DNA of 38,769 nucleotides, taken from DATBFX01 sp036558305 (GTDB lineage Bacteria > Chloroflexota > Chloroflexia > Thermomicrobiales > UBA6265). The translations under genes were made by a program, and so were the position numbers. Below the pieces are notes generated by a model that saw only the letters and a list, made by a program, of their open reading frames with translations, ran no database searches and was not told where the DNA came from. The stretch lies in assembly GCA_036558305.1 (NCBI GenBank), contig DATBFX010000323.1:1-38769 (forward strand), in the 5' to 3' direction. Of this stretch, positions 16,277 through 24,456 are shown in pieces (position 1 is the stretch's first letter; each line of letters begins with the position of its first letter).

Positions 16277-16384
16277 GCTGCGTACTGCCGGCGAGGCGAC
16301 GGTCGCGCGGGTTAGACCACCATGATGCGCGCCGCCGGTCCCGGCGTCAACCGTTTTGGCGACCCAAACGCGAACAAAAGATCG

Positions 16385-18211
16385 TCAATTCGCGTTCGCC
16401 TCGCCACTGCCCGCCGCGCGCAGCGCCTCGCGGCGTTCCCGCTCGAGCTCGCGGGGCGACTTCGGGCCGCGGGTCGCCAGCGCGATCTGCTCCAGCGGGA
16501 ATTTGGGCGTCCGGTCCATGGTGAGCAGACCGTTGGCTTCCTGGTAGGTGTCGGCGAACTGGGTGTAGCAGAACCCGGAGAAGATCGGCAGCGCTCGGAC
16601 GGTCTCCAGGAGATTGGTGTAGGCGGCGGCGAACGCCTCCGCGCTCTCGCTGCGGGTGTACCCCCAGGTCTCGTCACGGGACTCGGGCGGCGTGAAGGCG
16701 ATCCCGCCGAATTCGGAGAGGAGGAGCGGCTGACCCCGGTACGGATGCCCGTCGATCGCGAGGACGCGACTGCCGGGTCGGTCGTGGGCGAAGGCGTCGA
16801 GCGAGGCGTAGCGACGGGCGAGCCGGTCGGGGTCGGCCTCGTAGTCGTGGATCGCGAAGAGGTCGGTGGTCAACTGCTCCCACCCGTCGTTGCCGCTGAC
16901 GGGACGGGTAGGATCGATCGCCTTCGTCAGGTGGTAGAGGGCGCGCACGAAGTCCCGTTGGGCGGGTTCGGACGGGAGGTCCGGGACACCCCACGACTCG
17001 TTGAACGGGACCCAGGCGACGATGCAGGGGTGACTGGCGTCCCGCGCCAGCACCGCGAGCCACTCCCGCGTCAGGCGCACCACGCTGCGCTCTTCGAAGC
17101 GATAGGCGCTCGGCAACTCCTCCCAGACGAGGAAGCCGAGGCGGTCGGCCCAGGCGAGGTAGCGGGGGTCTTCGATTTTCTGGTGCTTGCGTGCCCCGTT
17201 GAACCCCATCGCCATCGCCAATTCGACGTCGCGGCGGAGCGCGGCATCGTCCGGCGCGGTCAATCCCGTTTCCGGCCAGTACCCCTGATCGAGGACGAAG
17301 CGGAGGGTGAGCGGGCGCCCGTTGAGGAGGAAGCGATCGCCGTCCACGCCGACCGTGCGCATCGCGGTGTAGCTCTCGACCCGATCGAGGACCTCGCCGG
17401 CGTCGGTCCGCAGCGTCAGTTCGGCATCGATCAAGGTCGGTGCACCGGGGCGCCAGAGCAACTCGTTGCGCGCGTCGTCGATCCCCGGATCGCCGAGGGC
17501 GAGGCGGCGACTGACTGCGCCGGCGACGACGCGATAGCTGTCGTCGGCGATCGACCGGCCGCGGACGCGGAGGGTGACGTCGAGCCGGAGATCGTCGCGG
17601 GGTTGCCCGCCGACCCGGGCGTCGAGACCGATCTCCCACCGCTCCAGGTTCGCGCGCCAGCGGACGGTCTCGATTCGGGTCGCCGGCACCCTTTCCAGCC
17701 AGACGGTTTGCCAGATGCCGGTCGTCCGCGGGTACCAGATCGCGTGCGGGTGAAGCAGCCAATCCTGCTTGCCGCGCGGTTTGGCGAGGTCGTGCGGGTC
17801 GTCCTCGGCGCGGACGACGACGGTTTGCGGCCCGTCCCCAGCCAGAAAATCGGTGACGTCGATCCCGAAGGGGGTGTAGCCGCCCTCGTGGGTGGCGATG
17901 AGCCGATCGTTGAACCAGACCGTGGCCCGCTCGTCGACGGCGCCGAGGTGGAGGATGAGACGCTCGTCCGGCGTCAGCCGTGGTGCCTCGACGCTGCGCC
18001 GGTACCAGCAGGCGAGCATGAAGCCGGTCTCGCCGACGCCGCCGGCGGGCGTCTCCGGCGCGAAGGGTACGCGGATCGTGGCGTCCCAACGCACCTGGTC
18101 GGGGGTACTCCAGGCGGCCTCGGAATCGCGCGCGAATTGCCACTGGCCGTCGAGGGACGCCCAATCGGCGCGGCGAAGTTGCGGTCGTGGGTAGGCGGGA
18201 TCGTGGTCCAC
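16385..18211 (-). CDS. Glycoside hydrolase family 2 protein (beta-glycosidase)
   Basis: The start is taken at GTG 18211 with AAGGGAG just upstream (608 residues). The ATG at 18283 would add 24 residues encoded by a palindromic repeat and is rejected. The protein has the GH2 order: sugar-binding jelly roll (residues ~5-150; LDGQWQFARD, YRRSVEAP, GGYTPFGIDVTDFL), an Ig-like domain, and a TIM barrel from ~290. The acid/base is Glu405 in PFNESWG and the nucleophile is Glu500 in LLSEFGG. No signal peptide is seen, so it is likely cytoplasmic. Members hydrolyse beta-galactosides, -glucuronides or -mannosides; the specificity cannot be told here. The regulator at 13862-16276 follows 108 bp downstream. 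Confidence 0.9.
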   Translation of the reverse strand: MDHDPAYPRPQLRRADWASLDGQWQFARDSEAAWSTPDQVRWDATIRVPFAPETPAGGVGETGFMLACWYRRSVEAPRLTPDERLILHLGAVDERATVWFNDRLIATHEGGYTPFGIDVTDFLAGDGPQTVVVRAEDDPHDLAKPRGKQDWLLHPHAIWYPRTTGIWQTVWLERVPATRIETVRWRANLERWEIGLDARVGGQPRDDLRLDVTLRVRGRSIADDSYRVVAGAVSRRLALGDPGIDDARNELLWRPGAPTLIDAELTLRTDAGEVLDRVESYTAMRTVGVDGDRFLLNGRPLTLRFVLDQGYWPETGLTAPDDAALRRDVELAMAMGFNGARKHQKIEDPRYLAWADRLGFLVWEELPSAYRFEERSVVRLTREWLAVLARDASHPCIVAWVPFNESWGVPDLPSEPAQRDFVRALYHLTKAIDPTRPVSGNDGWEQLTTDLFAIHDYEADPDRLARRYASLDAFAHDRPGSRVLAIDGHPYRGQPLLLSEFGGIAFTPPESRDETWGYTRSESAEAFAAAYTNLLETVRALPIFSGFCYTQFADTYQEANGLLTMDRTPKFPLEQIALATRGPKSPRELERERREALRAAGSGEANAN

Positions 18212-18229
18212 GGACGCTCCCTTGCGCGG

Positions 18230-18336
18230 GTCCGAGAGGGATTCCTCGGCTTCGCTCGGAATGACGGGTGGCGTTGGAGGCACCGCGCCTCCAAGGAGCG
18301 GGGCATTCCGAGCTTGTCGAGGAATCTCTCTCCGAC
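18230..18336. repeat. Nested palindromic repeat before the GH2 gene
   Basis: Imperfect inverted arms of about 35 bp (18230-18265 and 18301-18336) share the core GATTCCTCG...CTCGGAATG. Inside is a second hairpin, TTGGAGGC (18274-18281) with GCCTCCAA (18287-18294). Read on the minus strand it gives IPSEAEESL, a peptide familiar from this repeat type in mis-extended proteins. It fills the gap between the GH2 start and the OsmC stop. Confidence 0.75.
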
Positions 18337-18365
18337 GCGAGGCAACAGGCTATTCGGTCGTGTCC

Positions 18366-18920
18366 TCAGTTCGGCGATGCCGCGACTTCGGGCGCGGGGC
18401 CGAGGTCGTGGACGATTGTGCCGCGAATCGGCTGCGGCTGCACGAGGAGGTTGAGGATCGGACAGGACCGCTCGACGGCGTCCCGCAAACGCGCCACCTC
18501 GTCGGCCGACGCCGGGGAGGTGACGTGCAGCGTGTAGCGGATGTCCCGTGGTGTCGCCGGGCGTTGGTCCTGCCCGGGTGCCCCGGCCAGCGGATCGATC
18601 CGCCCGGTGACCTCGACCTCGATCCGCTCGACCACGACCCCGCGGGCGGCCGCGTGGCACAAGAAGGTTTGCGTCAGGCAACTGCCGAGGGCACCGAGTT
18701 GGAGTTCGAAGGGTGTCGGACCGAGGTCGAAGCCCGCGCAGTCGGGACCGAGGTCGGTGAAGAGGTGGAAGTCGCGGATCTGGATGTGGCGAAGTCCGCT
18801 GCAGCCCTCGGCCCGGACGCGGGCGGAGATCAGTCGCGGCGCGGACTCGCCGGAGTGGGCAAGCGGGCGCCGCCGTTGCGCCCTGCGACGCTCGGCGAAG
18901 AGGCGCCTCAGACCGGCCAT
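18366..18920 (-). CDS. OsmC-like protein
   Basis: ATG 18920 follows GGGAG at 7 bases; 184 residues. The signature GPTPFELQLGALGSCLTQTF and the later RSCPILNLL supply the two cysteines of OsmC/Ohr-type peroxidases, and the strand order ARVRAEG...DLGPDCAGFD...VEVTGRID fits. The family reduces organic hydroperoxides or acts on other thiol substrates; the cysteine spacing fits the YhfA/OsmC-like branch rather than classical Ohr, though I cannot prove it. An arginine-rich N-terminal stretch (RRLFAERRRAQRRR) is unusual. A TTGACA-containing promoter may lie about 90 bases upstream. Confidence 0.8.
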   Translation of the reverse strand: MAGLRRLFAERRRAQRRRPLAHSGESAPRLISARVRAEGCSGLRHIQIRDFHLFTDLGPDCAGFDLGPTPFELQLGALGSCLTQTFLCHAAARGVVVERIEVEVTGRIDPLAGAPGQDQRPATPRDIRYTLHVTSPASADEVARLRDAVERSCPILNLLVQPQPIRGTIVHDLGPAPEVAASPN

Positions 18921-18991
18921 GGCAAGACTCCCGATCCGGCGCCGCTCCTCCGTCCCCACTGACGAATGAACGCCGCACGTCCATCGCCGGA

Positions 18992-19020
18992 AACCTACTG
19001 TATTTGATCAAGATTGTCAA
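18992..19020 (-). promoter_or_regulatory. Weak candidate promoter for the OsmC-like gene
   Basis: On the minus strand TTGACA (19015-19020) is followed after 17 bp by TAGGTT (18992-18997), a poor -10 box. The overlapping TTGATCAAGATTGTCAA is locally AT-rich and partly symmetrical, which could equally be an operator. The rest of the gap to 19255 holds the ABC gene's leader and no gene. Confidence 0.3.
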
Positions 19021-19255
19021 GAATGAGCCGGTGCCGCCGATTCAGCCGATCTCGCCGAGACGGCACGGATGTTGCGCACGTGGTCCCGGCCGGTGGCACG
19101 ATCCGTTCCCCACGCCTCACTCCTCGCGCCCCACGCCTCGGAGGCATCCGAGCATGACCTTTGCCCTAACCCGATCGTTTCGTCACTCCGCCAAACCGGG
19201 TAGAGTTTGGGCGGCGGGGTGGCACCGCGGACGGCAGAGTGGAGCAGGATTGGCG

Positions 19256-20113
19256 GTGGCCGAACCGGCGGGACCGATGGTGGAGGTGCGCGACCTCGGC
19301 AAGCACTACGGGGCGGTCCGCGCGGTGGACGGGATCAGCTTCGCCGTGGAAACGGGCGAGGTCTTCGGCCTCCTCGGCCACAACGGCGCCGGCAAGACGA
19401 CGACGATCCGCGTCCTGACCGGTCGCACTCGTCCGACGCACGGCGAGGCGAAAGTGGCCGGGTTGGATGTCGTCGCCGATCGGGACCGGATCAAACCGCT
19501 GATCAACCTCGTCTTCGAGGAGCAGAATCTCTACGAGCGGTTGACCGGCCGCGACAACCTCCTCGTCTTCGCCGACCTCTACGCCGCGCCGCACGGCCGC
19601 GTCGAGGACCTGCTGGCGCAGGTCCAACTGACCGATGCCGCCAAACGCCGCGTCAAGACCTATTCGACCGGGATGAAGCAGCGCCTGCTGATCGCCCGCG
19701 CCCTGATCAACCAACCGCGGGTCCTCTTCCTCGACGAACCGACGCGCGGGCTCGACCCGTCCTCCGCCCGCGAGCTGCGCGACCTCGTCCGCCACCTCAG
19801 CGACGAGGGCACGACCGTCTTCCTGACGACCCACTACATGGACGAGGCGGACGAACTCTGCGACCGCGTCGCCTTCCTCACAGCCGGCAAGATCGTCGCC
19901 CTCGACACCCCACGCGAACTGAAACTGAGCTACGGCCAGCGCACCGCCGTCGTCCTGCTGAGGGACCGGCGGCAGGAAACCGTCTGCCTCGACACGCCGG
20001 ACGATGCGCGGCGCCTGGCGGGGTGGATGGAGGATGGACAGGTGCTGACGATCCATTCGCAGGAGGGGACGCTGGAGGACGTGTTCATCGCGCTGGCGGG
20101 GAGAGCGGGGTGA
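19256..20113 (+). CDS. ABC transporter ATP-binding protein (NatA/DrrA-like)
   Basis: Start GTG 19256 with GGAGCAGG upstream (285 residues); TTG 19250 is an alternative, and longer starts back to 19004 add non-family sequence. Walker A is GHNGAGKTT at residues 41-49, the signature loop is STGMKQR (a common variant of LSGGQ in this subfamily), Walker B is VLFLDEPTRGLD with Asp160/Glu161, and the H-loop is LTTHYMDEAD. The C-terminal GTLEDVFIALAGR is typical of DrrA-type exporters. It should energise the permease encoded at 20760, from which it is now separated by an inserted IS200/RAYT element. The substrate is unknown: antibiotic, ion or lipid export are all possible. Confidence 0.92.
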   Translation: MAEPAGPMVEVRDLGKHYGAVRAVDGISFAVETGEVFGLLGHNGAGKTTTIRVLTGRTRPTHGEAKVAGLDVVADRDRIKPLINLVFEEQNLYERLTGRDNLLVFADLYAAPHGRVEDLLAQVQLTDAAKRRVKTYSTGMKQRLLIARALINQPRVLFLDEPTRGLDPSSARELRDLVRHLSDEGTTVFLTTHYMDEADELCDRVAFLTAGKIVALDTPRELKLSYGQRTAVVLLRDRRQETVCLDTPDDARRLAGWMEDGQVLTIHSQEGTLEDVFIALAGRAG

Positions 20114-20151
20114 ACGAACTCGGCATCGGCGTCGAGCGTTCGTGCCCTCGG

Positions 20152-20717
20152 CGCCCGGGGATAAATCCCCGGGCTCACCCAGATAAGCCTGATGAATCAG
20201 GCTATTTCCGTCCGTAAACACGGAGGAGATGTGAGTGGCGTATTGGCGGTTGTTCTATCACCTCGTGTGGGCGACGCGCAGCCGGGAACCGTTGATCGGC
20301 GAACGGGAGGAGACCATCATTCGCCGATCCTTTCAAACGACGTTGGACTCGATGCGGGTCATCCCTCACGCAATCGGGATGATGCCCGATCACACCCACG
20401 TGGTTGCGTCGATTCCGCCCAGCGTGCTCGTCGCCGAGGTCGTCAAGCGTTTGAAAGGCGCATCAACACATGCCGTCAACCACGAATCCGGCGTCCCACC
20501 TGAGGTGCCATTCGCCTGGCAAGGCGGATACGGGGTCTTGTCGTTCAGCGAACGTGCCCTCCCTGACGTTGTAGCGTACGTCCGCAATCAACGCGAGCAC
20601 CACGCCAAGGCCACGACCTGGCCCGGCCTCGAACGCACCGATGAGGACGCATAGCCTGTTTCAACCGGGTACCCTCTGGGTGTTATCTGGGTGAGCCCGG
20701 GGTTCAAACCCCGGGCG
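20152..20717 (+). mobile_element. IS200/RAYT-type element with inverted REP-like ends
   Basis: Ends are 35-bp inverted repeats, 20152-20186 and 20683-20717, identical except in the loop. Each contains a CCCGGGG-6-CCCCGGG hairpin followed by CTCACCCAGATAA. A second small hairpin, AGCCTGA/TCAGGCT (20186-20203), lies inside the left end only. The single gene is an HUH transposase. The element lies between the ATPase and permease genes of one ABC operon; without it they would be about 80 bp apart. No target-site duplication was sought, as this family makes none. Confidence 0.8.
20235..20654 (+). CDS. tnpA: IS200/REP-associated tyrosine (HUH) transposase
   Basis: GTG 20235 has GGAGGA 8 bases upstream; 139 residues, a normal length for TnpA. 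It carries the metal-binding HUH motif as MPDHTHVVASIPP (His53 and His55), the KRLKGASTH motif, FAWQGGYGVLSFSE, and the catalytic tyrosine Tyr115 in VVAYVRNQREHH. These enzymes cut single-stranded DNA at hairpin ends and move IS200-like elements or REP sequences. The flanking REP-like inverted ends suggest a RAYT-type system. All key residues are present, so it may be active. Confidence 0.9.
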   Translation: MAYWRLFYHLVWATRSREPLIGEREETIIRRSFQTTLDSMRVIPHAIGMMPDHTHVVASIPPSVLVAEVVKRLKGASTHAVNHESGVPPEVPFAWQGGYGVLSFSERALPDVVAYVRNQREHHAKATTWPGLERTDEDA

Positions 20718-20759
20718 GCGAGGACCACGACACCACCATAAGGAGCACCCACCCCTCCT

Positions 20760-21848
20760 ATGCACCGGCGCCACATCCGCACCATCTTCAACAAGGACCT
20801 GCGCGACGCCATCCGCGATGCGCGGGTACTGGTCGCCATCTTCGTCCCGTTCGGGATCGGTATCTTCTACAACCTCACCTTCCACGACGAGACGCCGAAA
20901 CCGAAAGCGACCGTGGTCTACACGTCCGCGGACCAGACGCAGTTGCCGCAGGCGATCGCCGCGGTCATCAACGAGGCGATCGATCTCACGTTTCAGCAAG
21001 TCGAGACGTCGGCGGAGGTCCAACAGATCGTTGCCGAAGACAACGCCAACCTCGGTCTGGTCATCCCGGCAGGGTTCGACGCGGCGGTGGCCCAAGGCGA
21101 GCACCCCACGCTCGGCGTCTACCGGCCGCCGGGTTCGGACTTCGCCGGCGACTACGTCACGGCCGCGATCGAACCGGCGCTGCGGATGTTGGCCGGGCAG
21201 CAGGCACCGGCGGCAATCGAGGTCGCGCCGGTGCCCTTGACGACCGCGGGCCGCTCGGTGATCGACGTCCTCGGCGTGCGCGTCTGGGCCGTCTACGCGG
21301 CGATCGTGATGATGATTTCGATGATCGCCATGCTCGCCGTCCCCGTCATCCTGGCCGAGGAGGCGGAGAAGCGGACGCTCGACGCCCTCGTCCTGATCGC
21401 TTCCTACGCGGAGGTGATCGCCGCCAAGGCGCTCGTCGGTGCCTTCTACGTCGCGGTGATGGTGCCGCTGCTGCTCGCCATCACCAAGTTGAAACCGGCC
21501 GAACCGCTCCTGTTCGCCCTCACCACCGCCCTCCTCAGCGCCACCTTGATCGGGTTCGGTCTCCTGTTGGCGGGGTTCTTCAAGAACGCGAACCAGCTCA
21601 ACACCTGGTCCGGCGTCATCCTCTTGCCGGTCGTTGCCCCCGCCTTCAGCGTCGGTCTGCCGACGCCACCCCTCATCGAGCACCTCGCCTCGCTCTTCCC
21701 GACGGGCGCCGGCACCAAGCTCCTCCTCGACAGCGCCAGCACCGAATCGCTCTTCTCCGGCACGGCGCTCTCCTTCCTCGTCATCATCGTCTGGGGTGTC
21801 GTCGCCTACGCGCTGCTGTATTGGCAGCTTTCGCGACGGCAGGCGTGA
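20760..21848 (+). CDS. ABC-2 type transporter permease
   Basis: 362 residues from ATG 20760; an AGGAG tract lies rather far upstream (about 14 bases). It has an N-terminal membrane segment (LVAIFVPFGIGIFYN), a ~150-residue extracytoplasmic domain, then five or six helices (AVYAAIVMMISMIAMLAVPV, AFYVAVMVPLLLAI and so on), the layout of NatB/YhaP-type export permeases. EEAEKRTLDALVL after the second helix is the usual coupling segment. Its partner is the ATPase ending at 20113. The TGA stop lies inside the arm of a 30-bp palindrome. Confidence 0.88.
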   Translation: MHRRHIRTIFNKDLRDAIRDARVLVAIFVPFGIGIFYNLTFHDETPKPKATVVYTSADQTQLPQAIAAVINEAIDLTFQQVETSAEVQQIVAEDNANLGLVIPAGFDAAVAQGEHPTLGVYRPPGSDFAGDYVTAAIEPALRMLAGQQAPAAIEVAPVPLTTAGRSVIDVLGVRVWAVYAAIVMMISMIAMLAVPVILAEEAEKRTLDALVLIASYAEVIAAKALVGAFYVAVMVPLLLAITKLKPAEPLLFALTTALLSATLIGFGLLLAGFFKNANQLNTWSGVILLPVVAPAFSVGLPTPPLIEHLASLFPTGAGTKLLLDSASTESLFSGTALSFLVIIVWGVVAYALLYWQLSRRQA

Positions 21849-21970
21849 GGCGGCAAGGCGGCAAGGCGGCAAGGCGGCAAGGACGAAGGGAACAGGGAAC
21901 GGGGAACAGGAGCCCGTCCGCCCTCCGCCGTCCGCCTCTCCCTTGCCGCCTTGCCGCCTTGCCGCCTCAC
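21845..21970. repeat. 8-bp-period palindrome between convergent genes
   Basis: Arms 21845-21874 and 21941-21970 are a perfect 30-bp inverted repeat built of GGCGGCAA units beginning GTGA. The TGA in the left arm is the stop of the plus-strand permease and the TGA of the right arm is the stop of the minus-strand MlrC gene. A long hairpin here could end both transcripts. Confidence 0.9.
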
Positions 21971-23433
21971 CGCGTCCACTTCGTCTCCGGGTCGAGCGGG
22001 AAGATCGGGCGGCGGATGTGCTTGAAGGCGAAGCGGGAGAGGTCGACGCTGCCGAGGCCGGGGGTGTCGACGAGGATCGCGTGGCGGGCGATGTCGCCGT
22101 AGCCGCCGCGCCAGCGGACGGCGGCTTTCAGCACGACGATCTTCTGGCGCGCCGGGTCGATGCCGACCGATTTCAACTGCTGCTGATCGCCGGGGGCGAA
22201 CTTCTGCGACGTTAGGACGAGGTTGACGCCGTCGACGCGGACCACGGCCGTGCGCCCCATTTCGCCGATCGTCCCGGCGTTTTCCGGCCCCTCCAGGACG
22301 AACCGGCCGTCCGAGACGAGGCGAACGCGACCGGTGATCGGGACCGGCTCGCCGTGCAGGCGATCGACCTTGCCGCCGACCGTCGTCGAAACGGTGCCGC
22401 CGATGCCGGCCGCGACCGCCGCGTCGACCGCCTCCTTGTCGGCGATCACCATCACCGCCTCTTGCGCACCCTGCGCCAGGAGTTCGGCCAGCAGCACGGT
22501 GGCGTCGCCGGGTGTCCCGCCGCCGATGTTGTCGCCGACGTCGATCAGCATCACCGGTCCCTCGGGGAAGGCGATCGCTTCGGCCACCGCGACGGCCGGC
22601 GGGGTGTTGCGGGCGATCATCTGATCGCGCAGCGACCATGCCAATTCGGCCAACTCCTGGGCGAGGCGTTCCGCTTTCGCCCGATCGCCGTCGGTCGTGA
22701 CCAGGAATCCGGTCCCGGCATCCGGCACGTCGGCATAGGCGAAACCGGGGGCGATCGTGACGGTCAATGACTCGCCCGATTCCTCCATCGCGTGGGCGCG
22801 GTCGAAGAGGGTTTTGAACGGTCCCTGATCCGTGCCCTGGACCTGGGGTACCGGCATCAACGGCGGTTTCACCAGCGCCATCGCCGGCCGGATCTCGCCA
22901 CGCACCGTCCGCGCCAGCAGCGCGACCGCTTCTTGTGCCCGCGCATTCGCGTCGACGTGCGGGTAGGTGTCGTAGCAGGTGACGACGTCGCAGCCGTCGA
23001 CCATCAGTTGCCCGATGTTGGCGTGGAGATCGAGCGTGACCGCGATCGGCGTCTCCGGTCCGACGACCGCTCGCACCCGCCGCACGATCTCCCCTTCGGC
23101 GTCGGGGTACCCTTCGGCGACCATCGCTCCGTGGAGCGTCAACACGACGCCGTCCGCCGGCAGCGCCTTGCCGATGCGGTCGACCAGCTCGTCGACGAGC
23201 GTCTCGAACCCGTCCCGCGTCACCGTCCCCGTCGAGAAGGCGTCGCAAAAGAGGGTCGGCACCAGCTCGATCCCCTGCTCACGGCAGGCGTCGATGACCC
23301 CGCCGAGCGAGTGGTTCGTCCCCGCGTAAACCAGGCACTCGTCGCCCCGGTACTGCGGAAACGACTCGGCCGCCGTCGGCTCGGCCGAAAACGTGTGCGT
23401 CTCGTGCATGATCCCACCGGTGATGAAGCGCAT
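21967..23433 (-). CDS. mlrC: M81 family metallopeptidase (MlrC-like)
   Basis: Start ATG 23433 (488 residues); the open frame further up to 24381 belongs to the opposite reading of the IclR gene. The N-terminus MRFITGGIMHETHTFS, LTLHGAM (98-104), LDLHANI (134-140) and DNIGGGTPGD are hallmarks of MlrC, the zinc peptidase that completes microcystin breakdown. The family is widespread outside microcystin users and probably hydrolyses other amide or peptide bonds. It is last in the minus-strand catabolic cluster, 77 bp after the IclR gene, with a CCCCCCA/TGGGGGG hairpin in between. Substrate unknown; family certain. Confidence 0.9.
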   Translation of the reverse strand: MRFITGGIMHETHTFSAEPTAAESFPQYRGDECLVYAGTNHSLGGVIDACREQGIELVPTLFCDAFSTGTVTRDGFETLVDELVDRIGKALPADGVVLTLHGAMVAEGYPDAEGEIVRRVRAVVGPETPIAVTLDLHANIGQLMVDGCDVVTCYDTYPHVDANARAQEAVALLARTVRGEIRPAMALVKPPLMPVPQVQGTDQGPFKTLFDRAHAMEESGESLTVTIAPGFAYADVPDAGTGFLVTTDGDRAKAERLAQELAELAWSLRDQMIARNTPPAVAVAEAIAFPEGPVMLIDVGDNIGGGTPGDATVLLAELLAQGAQEAVMVIADKEAVDAAVAAGIGGTVSTTVGGKVDRLHGEPVPITGRVRLVSDGRFVLEGPENAGTIGEMGRTAVVRVDGVNLVLTSQKFAPGDQQQLKSVGIDPARQKIVVLKAAVRWRGGYGDIARHAILVDTPGLGSVDLSRFAFKHIRRPIFPLDPETKWTR

Positions 23434-23451
23434 CGGTTTCGGCCCCCCTAA

Positions 23452-23469
23452 CCCCCCAATCCTGGGGGG
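23452..23469. repeat. Short C6/G6 hairpin repeat
   Basis: CCCCCCA (23452-23458) and TGGGGGG (23463-23469) with a 4-base loop lie in the IclR-MlrC gap, next to a 7-bp tandem (TGACGCC, TGATGCC, TGACGCC at about 23494-23514) that runs into the IclR stop. No U-run follows, so a terminator is unlikely. Confidence 0.5.
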
Positions 23470-23510
23470 AAACGAACGGCGTCGTGCTCCTGACGCCTGA
23501 TGCCTGACGC

Positions 23511-24314
23511 CTAGCGGCTGCCGCCGAGGCGGCGCGTGATTTCCTGCGCGGCTTCCCGGACGGCGACGGCGACTTCGGCGGCGCGGGCGTCGTCGAGGCG
23601 GGTTTCGGGGGAGGAGAGGCTGATCGCGCCGATGACGACGCCGGCGTGGTCGAAGATCGGGGCGGCGACGCAGCGGGCGCCGAGTTCGTTCTCGGCGCGG
23701 TCTTCGGCGACGCGGCGGGCGCGGACCCGGTCGAGTTCGGCGGCGAGCTGGGTGGGATCGGTGATGGTGTGGGCGGTCCGGCGCGGCAGCGGGCGTTGGA
23801 GGCGGCGCTGGATCGCCTCGGGCGGGGAAAAGGCGAGCATCGCCTTGCCGAGGGCAGTCGAGTGGACGAAGTCGCGGGCACCGACCCGCGCCGCCATCCG
23901 CAACCCGTGGTGGCTCTCGACCATGTCGATGTAGACGACCTCGTCCCCCTCCAGCACGCCGAGGTTGACCGTCTCGTGGAACCGCCGGTTGAGCTCGGCG
24001 AGGACCGGTCGGGCAACCTGCCGCAGATCGAAGGTGCCGAGCGAGCGTTGCCCCAGGTACGCCAACCGCGAGCCGAGCGAGTAGCGGGCCGTGGTCGCGT
24101 CTTTGCCGACGTAGCCGCGCCGCTCCAGGTTGGCCAGGATGCGGTAGGCGGCCGATTTGGTGGCGCCGACCCGCCGCGCCAACTCGGTGACGCCGAGCGG
24201 TTCCGACGCGTCGGCCAGCGCCTCCAGCACGTCGAGCGCCCGGTCCAGCACGGCGATGCTGTAGTCCGGTCCGGTGCGCTCCGCCTCGTCGACGATCACC
24301 GTTGCGTTGTCCAT
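23511..24314 (-). CDS. IclR family transcriptional regulator
   Basis: ATG 24314 with AGG seven bases upstream (267 residues; ATG 24323 is possible). A winged helix-turn-helix at about residues 24-85 (ALDVLEALADASEPLGVTEL, then ARRVGATKSAAYRILANLER) is followed by the effector-binding domain with VHSTALGKAMLAF and ARCVAAPIFDHAGVVIGAIS, standard IclR features. IclR proteins usually control nearby catabolic operons in response to a pathway intermediate. It lies within the cluster between the amidohydrolase and mlrC genes and is the natural candidate regulator of it. Confidence 0.92.
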   Translation of the reverse strand: MDNATVIVDEAERTGPDYSIAVLDRALDVLEALADASEPLGVTELARRVGATKSAAYRILANLERRGYVGKDATTARYSLGSRLAYLGQRSLGTFDLRQVARPVLAELNRRFHETVNLGVLEGDEVVYIDMVESHHGLRMAARVGARDFVHSTALGKAMLAFSPPEAIQRRLQRPLPRRTAHTITDPTQLAAELDRVRARRVAEDRAENELGARCVAAPIFDHAGVVIGAISLSSPETRLDDARAAEVAVAVREAAQEITRRLGGSR

Positions 24315-24343
24315 CGTCGTCATCCTGTCGGACCTGCACATTC

Positions 24344-24446
24344 GTGTAGGGGAGCGCCCCGTGCGCTCCCGTCCTCGTCAAAACGGTACCCGAATCGGGA
24401 CAACGTGCTCATCAGACACGGGAGCGCACGGGGCGCTCCCCTACAC
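24344..24446. repeat. 29-bp palindromic repeat
   Basis: Perfect inverted repeat, 24344-24372 against 24418-24446, with a 45-bp centre; each arm starts GTGTAGGGGAGCGCCCC. It fills nearly all of the gap between the amidohydrolase stop and the IclR start, so it may weaken read-through into the IclR gene. Similar in style to 11579-11621. Confidence 0.9.
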
Positions 24447-24456
24447 CGCCGTGTCG

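Noticed and set aside
19201..19206. TAGAGT as -10 box of the ABC operon
   Set aside because: The -35 position (TTTCGT, 17 bp upstream) matches too poorly to list.
20696..20715. tRNA T-arm-like GGTTCAAACC
   Set aside because: It is the loop of the REP-like hairpin, and no cloverleaf can be built around it.
23434..24381. Upstream half of the long open frame around mlrC
   Set aside because: It runs through the IclR gene in a different frame; MlrC similarity begins exactly at ATG 23433.
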